NCBI GenBank assembly: GCA_028278625.1
Contig: JANQDY010000057.1
Location: forward strand, 1 to 23,206
Direction of reading: 5' to 3'
From: Thermodesulfobacteriota bacterium
GTDB lineage: Bacteria; Desulfobacterota; DSM-4660; Desulfatiglandales; Desulfatiglandaceae
DNA length: 23,206 bases
Numbering within the stretch: the first letter of the stretch is position 1; each line of letters opens with the position of its first letter. The notes beneath the pieces are model-generated. The model was not told where the DNA came from. It saw only the letters and a program-made list of their open reading frames with translations, and made no database searches. Below, piece after piece: positions 1 to 8,837 of the stretch. The translations under genes were made by a program, and so were the position numbers.

Positions 1-1103
1 CGGCCGGAAATGGATTTGGAAGCCGTTTCCATGTTGCGCATGGCCGATTCCATCCGCCCCAGATCAGACTGCCCCTTGGATGCAAAGCCAGCGGTTTCCT
101 GGCTCATGGCGGCCACCTGGTCCATGGTTTTTACCAGTTCATTGGATACCTCGGATATTTCTTCTACCGCCACCACCACCTTCTTGGTGGACGTCAGTTG
201 GTTGCTCATGGTGGTCTCCTGCTCCCTGGCGGTCGCGGCCAGCTCCGTGGAGGAAGATGTCACCTGTATGCCTGAACGCTGGACCTGCCCCAGTACCATT
301 CGAAAAGAGGCCGCCATATCATTGATGGCGCTTAACAGGGCACCCACCTCATCCCGTCGTTGCGTGTCGATCCCCACCGCGAGATTAAAGTCCGAGAGCT
401 GCTTCGCAATCCTTGAAATATTCTTGAGGGGTTTTAGGACGAGAGCACGCAGGAAGAATATCAGAGTGGCCGCCAACGCTAGGAGGATAAGAATCACCCC
501 GATACTCTGATTCAAGATGGCCTTCTCCAATTGAGAATGGGAATGGGCTTCAAACAATTCCGCGTCTTTGGACGCCTCCTCCTTGAGGGCCTCGATTCGC
601 TCTTTTAAGAGCTTGTCCGAATAGAAAATCTCAAAAGAACCGATTTTCTTCTCACCCCGATAGCAGACCGCCTTGGATGAAAGATCCTCATTCAGGGAAA
701 GGTCTTTGGGGAGTTCGTTTCCGATCTCCACGTCCGGGTTTCGCCAGGCAGCGGCAAAGGGTTTCTCCCGTTCGTCCAGGGCCACGATGGCAACGATTTG
801 ATCATATTCCATGAAAGGTCTCAGGGAGGCTTTGAGACCCTCCTGATCCAGATTGTAGAGATAGGCGGCTCCGATGCCATTTAGAATCTGGGTACTGAAA
901 TGGATGCTCCGCTTAAGCGACCTCTTTTCCTCCATCTCCCGGTTGTTGATGAGTTCATGGTAACCCCTCAGGATTTCATCCGTAAAGGAATCGACCATCT
1001 CGATCTCAAAACGGATCAGGATATACCCCCCCAACAACACCAGAAGACACACGATACCCGATGTTGATGCCACCAGTTTTGTGACGATGCTCCAGTTTTT
1101 CAT
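1..1103 (-). CDS. Methyl-accepting chemotaxis protein, partial (3' end beyond the window)
   Basis: This is the last visible gene of a receptor operon; 367 codons are present and the reading frame runs off the left edge. The ATG at 1103 is preceded by a GAGG ribosome site and lies 15 bp after the solute-binding gene. Residues about 9-29 form a first membrane helix, and about 30-198 an extracytoplasmic sensor of Cache-like size that I cannot assign firmly. Residues about 199-222 form a second membrane helix, followed by a HAMP segment (KPLKNISRIAKQLSD region). The beginning of a methyl-accepting coiled coil follows ([17 protein letters not shown], then [20 protein letters not shown]). That coiled coil is nearly the same as in the next two receptors, so the three signalling domains are paralogous. 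The signalling tip itself lies outside the window. The ligand is unknown. The family assignment is firm; the sensor class is not. Confidence 0.9.
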   Translation of the reverse strand, partial: MKNWSIVTKLVASTSGIVCLLVLLGGYILIRFEIEMVDSFTDEILRGYHELINNREMEEKRSLKRSIHFSTQILNGIGAAYLYNLDQEGLKASLRPFMEYDQIVAIVALDEREKPFAAAWRNPDVEIGNELPKDLSLNEDLSSKAVCYRGEKKIGSFEIFYSDKLLKERIEALKEEASKDAELFEAHSHSQLEKAILNQSIGVILILLALAATLIFFLRALVLKPLKNISRIAKQLSDFNLAVGIDTQRRDEVGALLSAINDMAASFRMVLGQVQRSGIQVTSSSTELAATAREQETTMSNQLTSTKKVVVAVEEISEVSNELVKTMDQVAAMSQETAGFASKGQSDLGRMESAMRNMETASKSISG

Positions 1104-1118
1104 TGCCGCCTCATTTGA

Positions 1119-1871
1119 TCACTTTGAAATGTATTTTCTGATAATCTCATCATAACGACCGCTCTCGCGGAGTTGTCTCAAACCGTCATTGAAATCATCC
1201 CTGACTTTTTCATCCACAAACCCCACACGAAAGGGTATTTCCTCGAAAACATACCAAATATCAATCGGTTGTGACGTGTCCACCATTCTATTGTTTTCCC
1301 GGTGGTGGTAGAAGATATACTTGTCCAGAACGATGACGTCCACACGATCACCGTACAGCAGATTGATTTGAAGCTCCTGCTTGCTGATTTCGCGATAGTC
1401 GGGGGAAGCTTCTGCCGCCGCCAGGAATTCTTTTCCCAGATACTTTTTGGCGTTTTGAAAGGTCAGGATGCTTTTGTCCTTGAGATCAATGGTCTTTTCG
1501 ATGTTGAAATTGTTCTTCTTAAGGCTTACCGCCACATTTTCACAGGCGATGTGGGGATCGGACAGGAAAACATCCAGATCCGAATTCTCGTTTACGGTTA
1601 GGACGCCGTCCACTTCTCCATTGGAAATCTCGAGGATTCTGCGTGCAAAAGGGACGTACTTTGTCTTTACCCGATACCCTTTTAATGCCAGGGCCTCACG
1701 GACGATATCCAATTCAATGCCACAGTTCTTTTCCGGAATATTGTAAGGTGCCAGGGCCAAGCCCACGGCAAACGTTAACTCCTTGGGTGCCGCGCGGGAA
1801 TCGGAAGAAAGCCATGGGCCCACCAAAACGGCCATCAGCAAAACCTTGAACGCCTTTTTTGAAATGATCAT
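1119..1871 (-). CDS. Periplasmic solute-binding protein, family 3 (PAAT-like)
   Basis: This 250-residue protein of the bacterial extracellular solute-binding family 3 would bind a small polar ligand in the periplasm. An N-terminal signal peptide is visible (basic MIISKKAFK, hydrophobic core, cleavage likely after SRA at about residue 27). The mature part begins with the typical strand LTFAVGLALAPYN. It continues with the family pattern GIELDIVREAL and ends with GLRQLRESGRYDEIIRKYI, typical of this fold. I chose the ATG at 1871 because AAGGGG lies about 5 bases before it; an in-frame GTG at 1895 is possible but would add a charged extension before the signal peptide. No permease or ATPase gene is nearby: the gene sits between two chemoreceptor genes (30 bp and 15 bp gaps). 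It may therefore present ligand to a receptor rather than to a transporter. That role is inference. Confidence 0.85.
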   Translation of the reverse strand: MIISKKAFKVLLMAVLVGPWLSSDSRAAPKELTFAVGLALAPYNIPEKNCGIELDIVREALALKGYRVKTKYVPFARRILEISNGEVDGVLTVNENSDLDVFLSDPHIACENVAVSLKKNNFNIEKTIDLKDKSILTFQNAKKYLGKEFLAAAEASPDYREISKQELQINLLYGDRVDVIVLDKYIFYHHRENNRMVDTSQPIDIWYVFEEIPFRVGFVDEKVRDDFNDGLRQLRESGRYDEIIRKYISK

Positions 1872-1901
1872 GCAACGCCCCTTTTCATCCTTCACCCACT
1901 T

Positions 1902-4103
1902 CTATTCCTGCGCATTCTCTTTCTCACTGACGCTGAAATGGGAAACTTCCTGCTGCAACCCCCTTGCGGCTTCGTTCAGTTGTTCGATGGCCTGAAAGGT
2001 CTCCTTTAGGGATTCGGCGGTGGTACGGATTTCATCACTCAATCTGGCAACAGCGCCATTGACTTTACTGGCATTCTCGGACTGGTGTCCCATGGCCACG
2101 TTAACGTCGTCAAAACTGGGCGAAAGGGTCTGAACCTGCTGAATGATCCGGGCCAGTTGACCGCTGATTTTGCCCACATCTTCCACGCTCAGTTTTACTT
2201 CGGCGATAAACTTGTCCATCTCCATGACGCCTGCGGAAACGGCGGACTGCATGCCTGCCACCATCTGCTCTATATCGAGGGTCGCGATGGCCGTCTGATC
2301 CGCCAACCGTCTGATCTCCCGTGCCACCACATTGAAACCTCTGCCGTATTCGCCCGCTTTCTCCGCTTCTATGGCGGCATTCAAACTCAACAGGTTGGTC
2401 TGATCCGCCACTTTGGTGATGGTTGTCACCACGTTGGTAATGTTTTCAGCCTTCTCGTTGATGGCTTCAAGCCGCCCCGAAATGGATCGGGATGCGGCTT
2501 CCATGTGACGCATGGCATCTTCCATGCGTGCCAGATCCGTCTGGCCCTTGCTGGCAAATCCTGCGGTTTCCTGAGACCTTTCGGCCACTTGCTGCATGGT
2601 TGCCTCCAGTTGGTTGGCCACGCTGGAAATCTCCGCCGCGGCCCTGCGCACCCGGTTTGTGGCCTCTTCCTGCTGGCTCACGGCGGCCTGCTGCTGTTTT
2701 GCCGTGGCAGCCAGCTCCGTTGAGGAAGCGGTGAGTTGAATACCGGAGCGCTGAACCTGCCCAACAAGGGCATTGAGGCTCTCGGTCATTCTTTTTATGG
2801 AGACCAGCAATAGACCCGTTTCATCGTCCGAAGAGGTCTTTTTTTCAGGGCCGAGGCCCGTTACAATGCTTTTGACGGCTTCCGCCGCCGCTGAGAGGTT
2901 CCCTTTGGCAATCTCTCCTGCAATGCCCGTTATTTGGGTGATCCGCCGGGAGATTTTGTTTCCAAAGAAAAGCGCCGTGGCCACAATGGGTATCAGCATC
3001 ACGATACCACTCATGGCCAGCACCCAGAGCATTTCCGTCATGACGCTTTCAACATTCTTTTTGACCGTATAATAGTCATCTTCATAAGTGCCGGCCCCGA
3101 TGACCCAGTCCCAGGGCTCAAAATAGGTCAGCGCCGCCACTTTCCATCTGGAAGCGACATCTTCCGGGTTTTTCCAAGTATATCTTTCGAAGGCCACTTC
3201 ATTTTTCTTCAGCTTAACGGCCTTTTCCACAATGGATCTGATAAAGTGACTGCCGTCCGCTGACCTCGAATCCCACAGACTTTCACCGTCCCGCTCCCCC
3301 CGTCTGGATATGATATAATGTCCCCGGTGAAAATTATGTTTGCCCCCCAGTACATAAACATACCCGCTTTTGCCCACCTTCATGTCCATAATGGCCTGAC
3401 GAAGTGATGCAGGGGTCTGAAAGGGCGCTTCGGTGAAGAGCATCCCGATGATTTTGCCCTCTTTGTTTAAAATACCCTTACAGGCGGTGAAATGCCAACC
3501 GTCCGCCAGATCGGCGATGCCATGAAAGACCTGCTTTTGCAGTATCCGCTGAATCACCGGATTGGGGACATTGTCTTCGGATGCTGGGAGATAGAGGTTT
3601 TTTACCTTCTCGTTTTTGCCGGATGAAATGGTGGAAGTGATCAATACCATGTCGCCCTTGTCATTAATCCTCTGAAACAGGCCGTAATTACCCCCAAACT
3701 TGTCACGGATCACATCGATGTAGGTAACGGGCTCGAACACTTTGGCAATCATCATTTTGGGAACGGAAACCACTTTTTCCTTATGGGTAGCCGGATTCAA
3801 AGCCTTAATTGAAACGGTTTCCGATGACAGTGAAAATCCCCCCATGTCTTCAAAAAAAGCGGTGGCATCCGTAAGCCTCATATCGAGATATTTCTCTACC
3901 ATTTTGCTGGTGGCCTCACAGGTATTGTAGACGGCAAGGGCCAAATGTTCGATGTTTTGTCTGGCAAGGACTTCCAGTTCCCCTTCAATTCTTCCCGTGA
4001 CCTTTCTTTCCTCAAAGATCGTCAGCACCAGCATCACCAGAACGGGCAGAACAGCCGCAAAAACCGGAAGTCCAATCACTTTGTGCTTCAACGTGAGTTT
4101 CAT
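1902..4103 (-). CDS. Methyl-accepting chemotaxis protein with Cache sensor, WspA-like signalling domain
   Basis: This is a 733-residue membrane receptor. Residues about 10-30 are the first membrane helix. A large extracytoplasmic region (about 31-350) has Cache features, including [20 protein letters not shown] and [19 protein letters not shown], the latter typical of Cache_2/Cache_3 membrane-proximal modules. A second membrane helix lies at about 356-377, followed by HAMP and a long coiled coil. The signalling tip is [20 protein letters not shown] near residue 565, with [11 protein letters not shown] instead of the common AARAGEQGRGF. From memory this variant and the tail ([16 protein letters not shown], then a short C-terminus without a CheR-binding pentapeptide) resemble WspA-type receptors. 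The start ATG has GGAGG about 10 bases upstream. The gap to the preceding receptor gene is 39 bp. The ligand is unknown. Confidence 0.92.
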   Translation of the reverse strand: MKLTLKHKVIGLPVFAAVLPVLVMLVLTIFEERKVTGRIEGELEVLARQNIEHLALAVYNTCEATSKMVEKYLDMRLTDATAFFEDMGGFSLSSETVSIKALNPATHKEKVVSVPKMMIAKVFEPVTYIDVIRDKFGGNYGLFQRINDKGDMVLITSTISSGKNEKVKNLYLPASEDNVPNPVIQRILQKQVFHGIADLADGWHFTACKGILNKEGKIIGMLFTEAPFQTPASLRQAIMDMKVGKSGYVYVLGGKHNFHRGHYIISRRGERDGESLWDSRSADGSHFIRSIVEKAVKLKKNEVAFERYTWKNPEDVASRWKVAALTYFEPWDWVIGAGTYEDDYYTVKKNVESVMTEMLWVLAMSGIVMLIPIVATALFFGNKISRRITQITGIAGEIAKGNLSAAAEAVKSIVTGLGPEKKTSSDDETGLLLVSIKRMTESLNALVGQVQRSGIQLTASSTELAATAKQQQAAVSQQEEATNRVRRAAAEISSVANQLEATMQQVAERSQETAGFASKGQTDLARMEDAMRHMEAASRSISGRLEAINEKAENITNVVTTITKVADQTNLLSLNAAIEAEKAGEYGRGFNVVAREIRRLADQTAIATLDIEQMVAGMQSAVSAGVMEMDKFIAEVKLSVEDVGKISGQLARIIQQVQTLSPSFDDVNVAMGHQSENASKVNGAVARLSDEIRTTAESLKETFQAIEQLNEAARGLQQEVSHFSVSEKENAQE

Positions 4104-4142
4104 AGTTACGTAATCCTCCGCCTGTTCACTTGACGGCCTTGC

Positions 4143-6197
4143 CTAAAGCACCTCGAACCGCGACACCTGTTCCTGAAGCCCCAGAGCCGCTTCGTTGAGA
4201 TCTTCCGTGGCGATTTTGAATTCTCGCAGGGATTCCAGCGTGTCCTGGGTGGCGGTATTCAAATGGTCCATGGTCTCGCTGATCTGGCCGGCACTTCTCG
4301 ACTGCTCCCACATCCCCTTGCTGACGGCCTCAAATCCCGGCGGCAGGGTTCTGACTTTGTCCATAATGCCGCCCAGTTGGGTGCCGATTTCATTCATTTT
4401 CCGGGCCGTGGATTGAACAACGCCACTGAACATCTCCATTTCGGAGGTTCCTTGGGACACGGATTTTTCCATCTCGTTGACCATGTCCTCGATATCCAAG
4501 GCCGCTACCGCGGTCTGGTCCGCCAATCGCCTGATTTCATTGGCCACCACTGAAAATCCCAATCCGTATTCCCCGGCTTTTTCCGCTTCAATGGCGGCGT
4601 TGAGGCTGAGCAGGTTGGTCTGATCCGCCACTTTGGTGATGGTCACCACTATGGAACTGATAACAAGGGCATTTTTTTTCATGGCTTCCAGCTTGGAAGA
4701 AACAGACGCCGTTCCCTCGAGAACATCCTGCATGGATGATTCCATACCCGAAAGCCCTGCCTGCCCTGCCTCCGCCAACGCTGCCGTGTCAGTGATGGCT
4801 GTGGACACGTCATCCACAGTACCAGAAAGGTTTTCCGCTGTCTTGGAAATCATTCTCGACGATGCGCTGACTTGGTTGGTTGATGCGGCCTGTTGGTTCA
4901 TGGTTGCCTCCAATCCCCTCGAAGACGCTGCGATCTCGGTGGAAGAAGACGTCACCTGACTGCCTGACTGCTGAATCTGGCCGATCAAGACGCTCAGTTT
5001 TTCGACCATGCGTTGAAAGGCTGAAAACAAAAGGCCTGTTTCATCCCGGCTGGATGCAAACCTGTCATGCAGTTTGTCCAGTGCTTTTTTGGCATCAACC
5101 AGTTTTCCGTTTGCAATCTCCCGCGCAACAAGCGTCAGATTGCTGATGGGGTTACAGATACGCCTCACCGTAAAAAAAGCAATCACTAAAAACAGCAGAA
5201 CCTGAAAAGCAATCACCGCTGCGAATGTCACCATATTGGCACGGTTGAGTTCATTGATCGTCGCATAGAGTTCTTTATGGGGCGCCAGAATGCCCATCAC
5301 CTGCCCGGTATTTGTTAAGGTGTAGAAAAGCGAATAATCCTTTCCGTCCATGTTCATCTTTTTGACCAGAATTTCTTTCGGTTTTTTGTCATCTCCCAAA
5401 GAGATGGCGTCACCCCACTTAAGGCTCTTTATTCTTTGCAGCACCTTCATGGGATTTGCCGGATATGATATCAGCAGCCGACTGGAAAGATCCGCCACAA
5501 AGGGCCGGGAGTTTCCCGTGACCGTCATTTTGCCGACCATGCTCTGAAGCTTTTCCAGACTGAAGTCCACCGTTGACATTCCGATAATGCTCCCTTTTGA
5601 ATCATACATTAAAGCATCAACGGTAATCATCAGGGCGTTGGTGGCCGCCTGATCAAAATAGGGATCCGTCCAGTAAATATCTGACGGCCGCTTCCGATTC
5701 CGGTCCCAGTCTCCCGGAATGGCCATACGGTACCAGTCCTGATTGTGGTAATCATATTCCGGCGTATTGAGATCCCAGGTAAACAGCACCTGGTTGTTTT
5801 CCCGATAGGCGTACGGGCCAAACCGTTCTTTGTCCTTAAAAAGAACGTTCGGTTCATACCAGAGACCACCCCCGATGGAAGCCGGCAGTTTTTTGAAATT
5901 GTTGATCAGATAACCTTCGATCTCCTTTGTGATATCCTGGCCCGTCCCGTGGACAATGGCGTAAAAAGCCTCTCCCGCCGTTGCCAGATCAGTGGCGTTT
6001 TTTTCCATAACCCGCATTGTTGATTCGATCCGCTCGGCATTTTTTCCCACAACGGCGCGAATCCTTTCCTCTGTTTCAATCTGTAAACGCTCGCCGATCC
6101 TTTGGGCGTTCTGGATCAGCAGTATGCATCCGAGTATGGAGGAAAAGGTAATTATGGCGACCATGAAAAGAATGTTTTGTTTGAGGGTTATTCGCAA
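4143..6197 (-). CDS. Methyl-accepting chemotaxis protein with dCache_1 sensor, WspA-like signalling domain
   Basis: This 684-residue receptor is the first gene of the sensory operon. Residues about 9-28 are the first membrane helix. The periplasmic part (about 29-320) has the dCache_1 signature: YDYHNQDWYRMAIPGDW, IYWTDPYFDQAATNALMITV and GSIIGMSTVDFSLEKLQ. A second membrane helix lies at about 322-345, then HAMP and coiled coil. The tip is [20 protein letters not shown] near residue 523, nearly identical to that of the next gene. The C-terminus ends LQEQVSRFEVL, with no CheR/CheB pentapeptide. The start is a TTG: no ATG is present until inside the first membrane helix, and GAGG lies 6 bases before the TTG. 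dCache_1 sensors often bind amino acids or small organic acids, but the ligand here is unknown. Confidence 0.92.
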   Translation of the reverse strand: MRITLKQNILFMVAIITFSSILGCILLIQNAQRIGERLQIETEERIRAVVGKNAERIESTMRVMEKNATDLATAGEAFYAIVHGTGQDITKEIEGYLINNFKKLPASIGGGLWYEPNVLFKDKERFGPYAYRENNQVLFTWDLNTPEYDYHNQDWYRMAIPGDWDRNRKRPSDIYWTDPYFDQAATNALMITVDALMYDSKGSIIGMSTVDFSLEKLQSMVGKMTVTGNSRPFVADLSSRLLISYPANPMKVLQRIKSLKWGDAISLGDDKKPKEILVKKMNMDGKDYSLFYTLTNTGQVMGILAPHKELYATINELNRANMVTFAAVIAFQVLLFLVIAFFTVRRICNPISNLTLVAREIANGKLVDAKKALDKLHDRFASSRDETGLLFSAFQRMVEKLSVLIGQIQQSGSQVTSSSTEIAASSRGLEATMNQQAASTNQVSASSRMISKTAENLSGTVDDVSTAITDTAALAEAGQAGLSGMESSMQDVLEGTASVSSKLEAMKKNALVISSIVVTITKVADQTNLLSLNAAIEAEKAGEYGLGFSVVANEIRRLADQTAVAALDIEDMVNEMEKSVSQGTSEMEMFSGVVQSTARKMNEIGTQLGGIMDKVRTLPPGFEAVSKGMWEQSRSAGQISETMDHLNTATQDTLESLREFKIATEDLNEAALGLQEQVSRFEVL

Positions 6198-6530
6198 CGT
6201 CTACCTCGCTTGGAATTGAAAAAGCGGACATCAGTGGTCATGAACGGCGCCCTGCATCCATGGGACCCGTAATGCGCCAATGGGAAATCTCTCTAACGTA
6301 TGGAAACGCTTTATTATAGTGCAATTAGGAACAGATCATGCTAATATATTAGACTATATTTAATACGACTACGCATTATATCGTTTAAAAGCGATTCGCA
6401 AACCTAGAACCCATTTAAAGCGTGTGGAATAGTATAATACAATTTTCCCGGATGCAAGTTTCAAACTCGGTAGAAGCTCGGTTCCACTGGAAAAAATCGG
6501 GCTTCATCCATCGTTGGACGGAAAAAACGG
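6198..6530. promoter_or_regulatory. Divergent intergenic region with candidate promoters
   Basis: This 333-bp gene-free stretch lies between the receptor operon (minus) and the PilZ gene (plus). Its middle (6300-6440) is markedly AT-rich. Perfect TATAAT hexamers occur on the minus strand at 6380-6375 (with TTTGCG 16 bp upstream, a 3/6 match to the -35 consensus) and at 6318-6313 (no good -35). On the plus strand there is one at 6433-6438, again with a poor -35. A perfect 12-bp palindrome, CTAATATATTAG, lies at 6341-6352. These are consistent with divergent promoters, but none is complete enough to be certain. I see no RNA gene and no further ORF here. Confidence 0.4.
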
Positions 6531-6884
6531 ATGCTCGCCATGAAAAAAGGAAAAGAAAAAACCGCCGAACCAAGGTCTGAACCACGGACGCTTCTGGAAC
6601 AATATCACAGTGTGGAGTTCTCAATCAGCAGTCGGGATCCTCTCTTTCAATTCAGGGTTCGGGACGTGTCCCCATCCGGATTGGGAATTCTCGTAAACAA
6701 GGGCTCAAAAGCACTCACCTTTCTGAAAGTCGGGCAAATCCTGGATATGATCTACAACCCGCACAAAGTGGACAAAACGCCCGAAAGAATGAAAACCGAA
6801 ATCCGGCACATCACTTATCTTGAAAACGGCCGCTTTAAGGGGCAGTATCTGGTGGGACTCTCTATCAAGAACGGTTCCATTTAG
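6531..6884 (+). CDS. PilZ-domain protein (probable c-di-GMP binding)
   Basis: This 117-residue single-domain protein has the two PilZ nucleotide-binding elements: an RxxxR near the N-terminus (RSEPR, R15 to R19) and a DxSxxG (DVSPSG, D45, S47, G50), 26 residues apart as usual. The rest fits a PilZ beta-barrel (GLGILV, VGQILDMIYNP, GQYLVGLSI). In the family such proteins bind cyclic di-GMP and act on a partner by allostery. It has no signal peptide or membrane segment and should be cytoplasmic. The start may be the ATG at 6531 or the one at 6540; neither has a strong ribosome site. A TATAAT lies at 6433-6438. It is divergent from the chemoreceptor operon and its last 20 bp overlap the end of the convergent glycosyltransferase gene. 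The partner is unknown. Confidence 0.8.
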   Translation: MLAMKKGKEKTAEPRSEPRTLLEQYHSVEFSISSRDPLFQFRVRDVSPSGLGILVNKGSKALTFLKVGQILDMIYNPHKVDKTPERMKTEIRHITYLENGRFKGQYLVGLSIKNGSI

Positions 6885-8292
6885 CATTGACCACCTCTAC
6901 CGGCGATTCTCCGCGATTCCGATACCCCTCCCATAACAGCAGACACCATACCGGCCCAAACTCCACCCAGACAACCACCTGGTCGTGGATCCCGGAAAAA
7001 CCTCTCGGGCTCAGATAGTATCTGAGATAGTAAAGGGAGAGCAACGGCGTCAGAATCAACAATGACATTTTGGGAACAATTGCCAAGAACGGCAAGAGCC
7101 ACAGAAAATACCAAGGATACTGAGTGGGGCTAAGCAGATAGATGGCTGCGGTGATGAGCAGGCACCTTTGGGCTGTCTCCGCGCTATGGGTGTCCTTGAC
7201 TCTGATAATCCAAAGGGTCCAGGCGATGAGGATGGAAAAGACGACCGCCCTTGCAGCGAACCCGGCATGGTCTGCATCAAGGCCGAAGATCTCGATAACG
7301 TGTCTTACGCCCCAAGCGATGGCCATGAAACAGGAGTCGTTCATCTCCCAGGAGGTCCCGTAAACCCTGAATCCGGAACTGGTATCCAGTCCGGCAAGGT
7401 AGAAAGGAAGAAACATGGTCAAAGAAACGCATCCGAAAACCAATAGTGCTGGAACGAGCCGTTTAAAATCACTCACAAAAGGTCTCAGTATCGCCGGAAG
7501 AAGCAGGGCCGGCCAGAATTTTGTTCCCACGGCCAACCCGAGAACGCCCGAAGCCAGGACAGGCCTGGACCCATAAGAGAGCAAAAGAGTGCTCAAAATG
7601 ATGGGGAGTATCAGAACATCCATATGCACGGAGTTATAAATCTCCTTTACCAGGAGGGGATTCCACCAGTATATCATGATGCCCGTCATCGACAGGTTCA
7701 GTCGTTTCAAAATCATGAAGAGCAGAAAAAGGGTGGCCAGATCCGCGCCCAGAAGAACGAGGCGCCAGGCATTCAGGCTCCACGGCCTAATCATATGGGC
7801 AAGTGCGAAGGCAGCCGCGGGTACCGGCGGATAAATGGTCCTGAGCCAGGGATAATTGATTCTGTGAATGACATCACCGCTTTTGGTGGCCAGCCGGTGA
7901 AGTGGATCCGCAGGATTGGGGGTTTTGTCCGGAACAAATTGGGAAGGTGCATGGCTGTAAGGGTTGAAACCATTCGCCAAAACCGCGCCATCCCACAGAT
8001 ATCGATAGTGGTCGTCCTCCAGCATGGGCGTGGAACCGAACATACCGACCCGCATGGCAAGGCCCACGAGAACCACCCAGGGTATCAAGCTTTTTTTGTA
8101 GGGCGTTTCTCCAAACCGGCAGACCATAAACAAATAGAGGGTGCCCGCACCCATCATCAACACCACCAGTAGAATTACCGGCCGCGCCAGCTTGTCCGTT
8201 CCGTATTCAAAAGCCGTTGAAATTGCGGCCATCGCAAAGATGAGTGCCGTAAGCACGATGCCCGCCAATACCCACTCGACGTAAAATGGCAT
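6865..8292 (-). CDS. Polytopic GT-C family glycosyltransferase (GT87/DUF2029-like)
   Basis: This is an integral membrane protein of about 475 residues with roughly ten or more hydrophobic helices. The first outer loop carries LEDDHYRYLWDGAVLANGF followed by NPY, the acidic motif typical of GT-C glycosyltransferases that use polyprenyl-phosphate sugars. Further family marks are SPTQYPWYFLWLLPFL near the C-terminus and WWNPLLVKE in the middle. By analogy it transfers a sugar from a lipid carrier on the outer face of the inner membrane; donor and acceptor are unknown. I placed the start at the ATG at 8292 (MPFYVEW, directly before the first helix). The frame stays open to a TTG at 8379, which would overlap the preceding gene. 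No strong ribosome site supports either start. It is the last gene of the Hdr/Nuo operon, 59 bp after the phosphatase, with no obvious functional link to it. Confidence 0.8.
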   Translation of the reverse strand: MPFYVEWVLAGIVLTALIFAMAAISTAFEYGTDKLARPVILLVVLMMGAGTLYLFMVCRFGETPYKKSLIPWVVLVGLAMRVGMFGSTPMLEDDHYRYLWDGAVLANGFNPYSHAPSQFVPDKTPNPADPLHRLATKSGDVIHRINYPWLRTIYPPVPAAAFALAHMIRPWSLNAWRLVLLGADLATLFLLFMILKRLNLSMTGIMIYWWNPLLVKEIYNSVHMDVLILPIILSTLLLSYGSRPVLASGVLGLAVGTKFWPALLLPAILRPFVSDFKRLVPALLVFGCVSLTMFLPFYLAGLDTSSGFRVYGTSWEMNDSCFMAIAWGVRHVIEIFGLDADHAGFAARAVVFSILIAWTLWIIRVKDTHSAETAQRCLLITAAIYLLSPTQYPWYFLWLLPFLAIVPKMSLLILTPLLSLYYLRYYLSPRGFSGIHDQVVVWVEFGPVWCLLLWEGYRNRGESPVEVVNAKWNRS

Positions 8293-8351
8293 TACACCGC
8301 TATGGGAAGGGGCTGAGGAAAGATATTCCTTTGAGCGACGATTTGGAAAAA

Positions 8352-8813
8352 TTAAGAGATGTTGGGCATGAGGGTCCAACGGATCACCCAGCTGCCCTGG
8401 TCCCGGTATCTGCCCAGACAGACAATCCCGCCATTTTGAAATTGAAAGATCGGACGTTTCTCATCGCCGGTGACGAGATACGCCGTCAGTCTTTCCATGA
8501 ATGGGAGATGGCCAACAAACAGTCGGTTGCTTCTGGAATCCAGGGTCTCTGAAAAAGCCTTTACATCATCCATGGGTTTGAGTCCCGCCATCTCCGTAAC
8601 GCCCCCTTCAGGTGCAAGGGCCTCGGCAAATATAAGAGCGGTCTCCAGAGCCCTTTTCTTGCCGCTGTGGACAATGGCCGACACCGGGAATTTATACCCC
8701 TTGGCCACCGCCGCGATGCGTTTCACATGGGCTTTGCCTTCATCCGACAGACCCCGCTGCGGATCGATCTCCTCGGGCAGGTGCAAGCCGTGCTGAACCA
8801 GATAGACAGCCAT
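8352..8813 (-). CDS. SixA-like histidine phosphatase with QHG instead of RHG
   Basis: This 153-residue protein of the histidine phosphatase (phosphoglycerate mutase-like) superfamily has the short SixA size. The motif at residues 7-9 is Gln-His-Gly where the family normally has Arg-His-Gly; the catalytic His8 is kept. A second pocket His is in FVGHLPF (H102), and the conserved Arg of the SGKKRALETA helix is present (R54). SixA enzymes dephosphorylate phosphohistidine on protein partners. The replacement of the first pocket Arg may alter activity or substrate. The ATG at 8813 is preceded by AAGGAG. The gene lies 24 bp after hdrB and so should be co-transcribed with the electron-transfer genes. 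Whether it acts on them is unknown. Confidence 0.85.
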   Translation of the reverse strand: MAVYLVQHGLHLPEEIDPQRGLSDEGKAHVKRIAAVAKGYKFPVSAIVHSGKKRALETALIFAEALAPEGGVTEMAGLKPMDDVKAFSETLDSRSNRLFVGHLPFMERLTAYLVTGDEKRPIFQFQNGGIVCLGRYRDQGSWVIRWTLMPNIS

Positions 8814-8837
8814 TTTGATAGCTCCTTCTTATGAAGG

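Noticed and set aside
6398..6412. Sigma-54-like -24/-12 element upstream of the receptor operon (minus strand)
   Set aside because: The GG and GC spacing is right, but the -24 element matches the consensus at only about half its positions.
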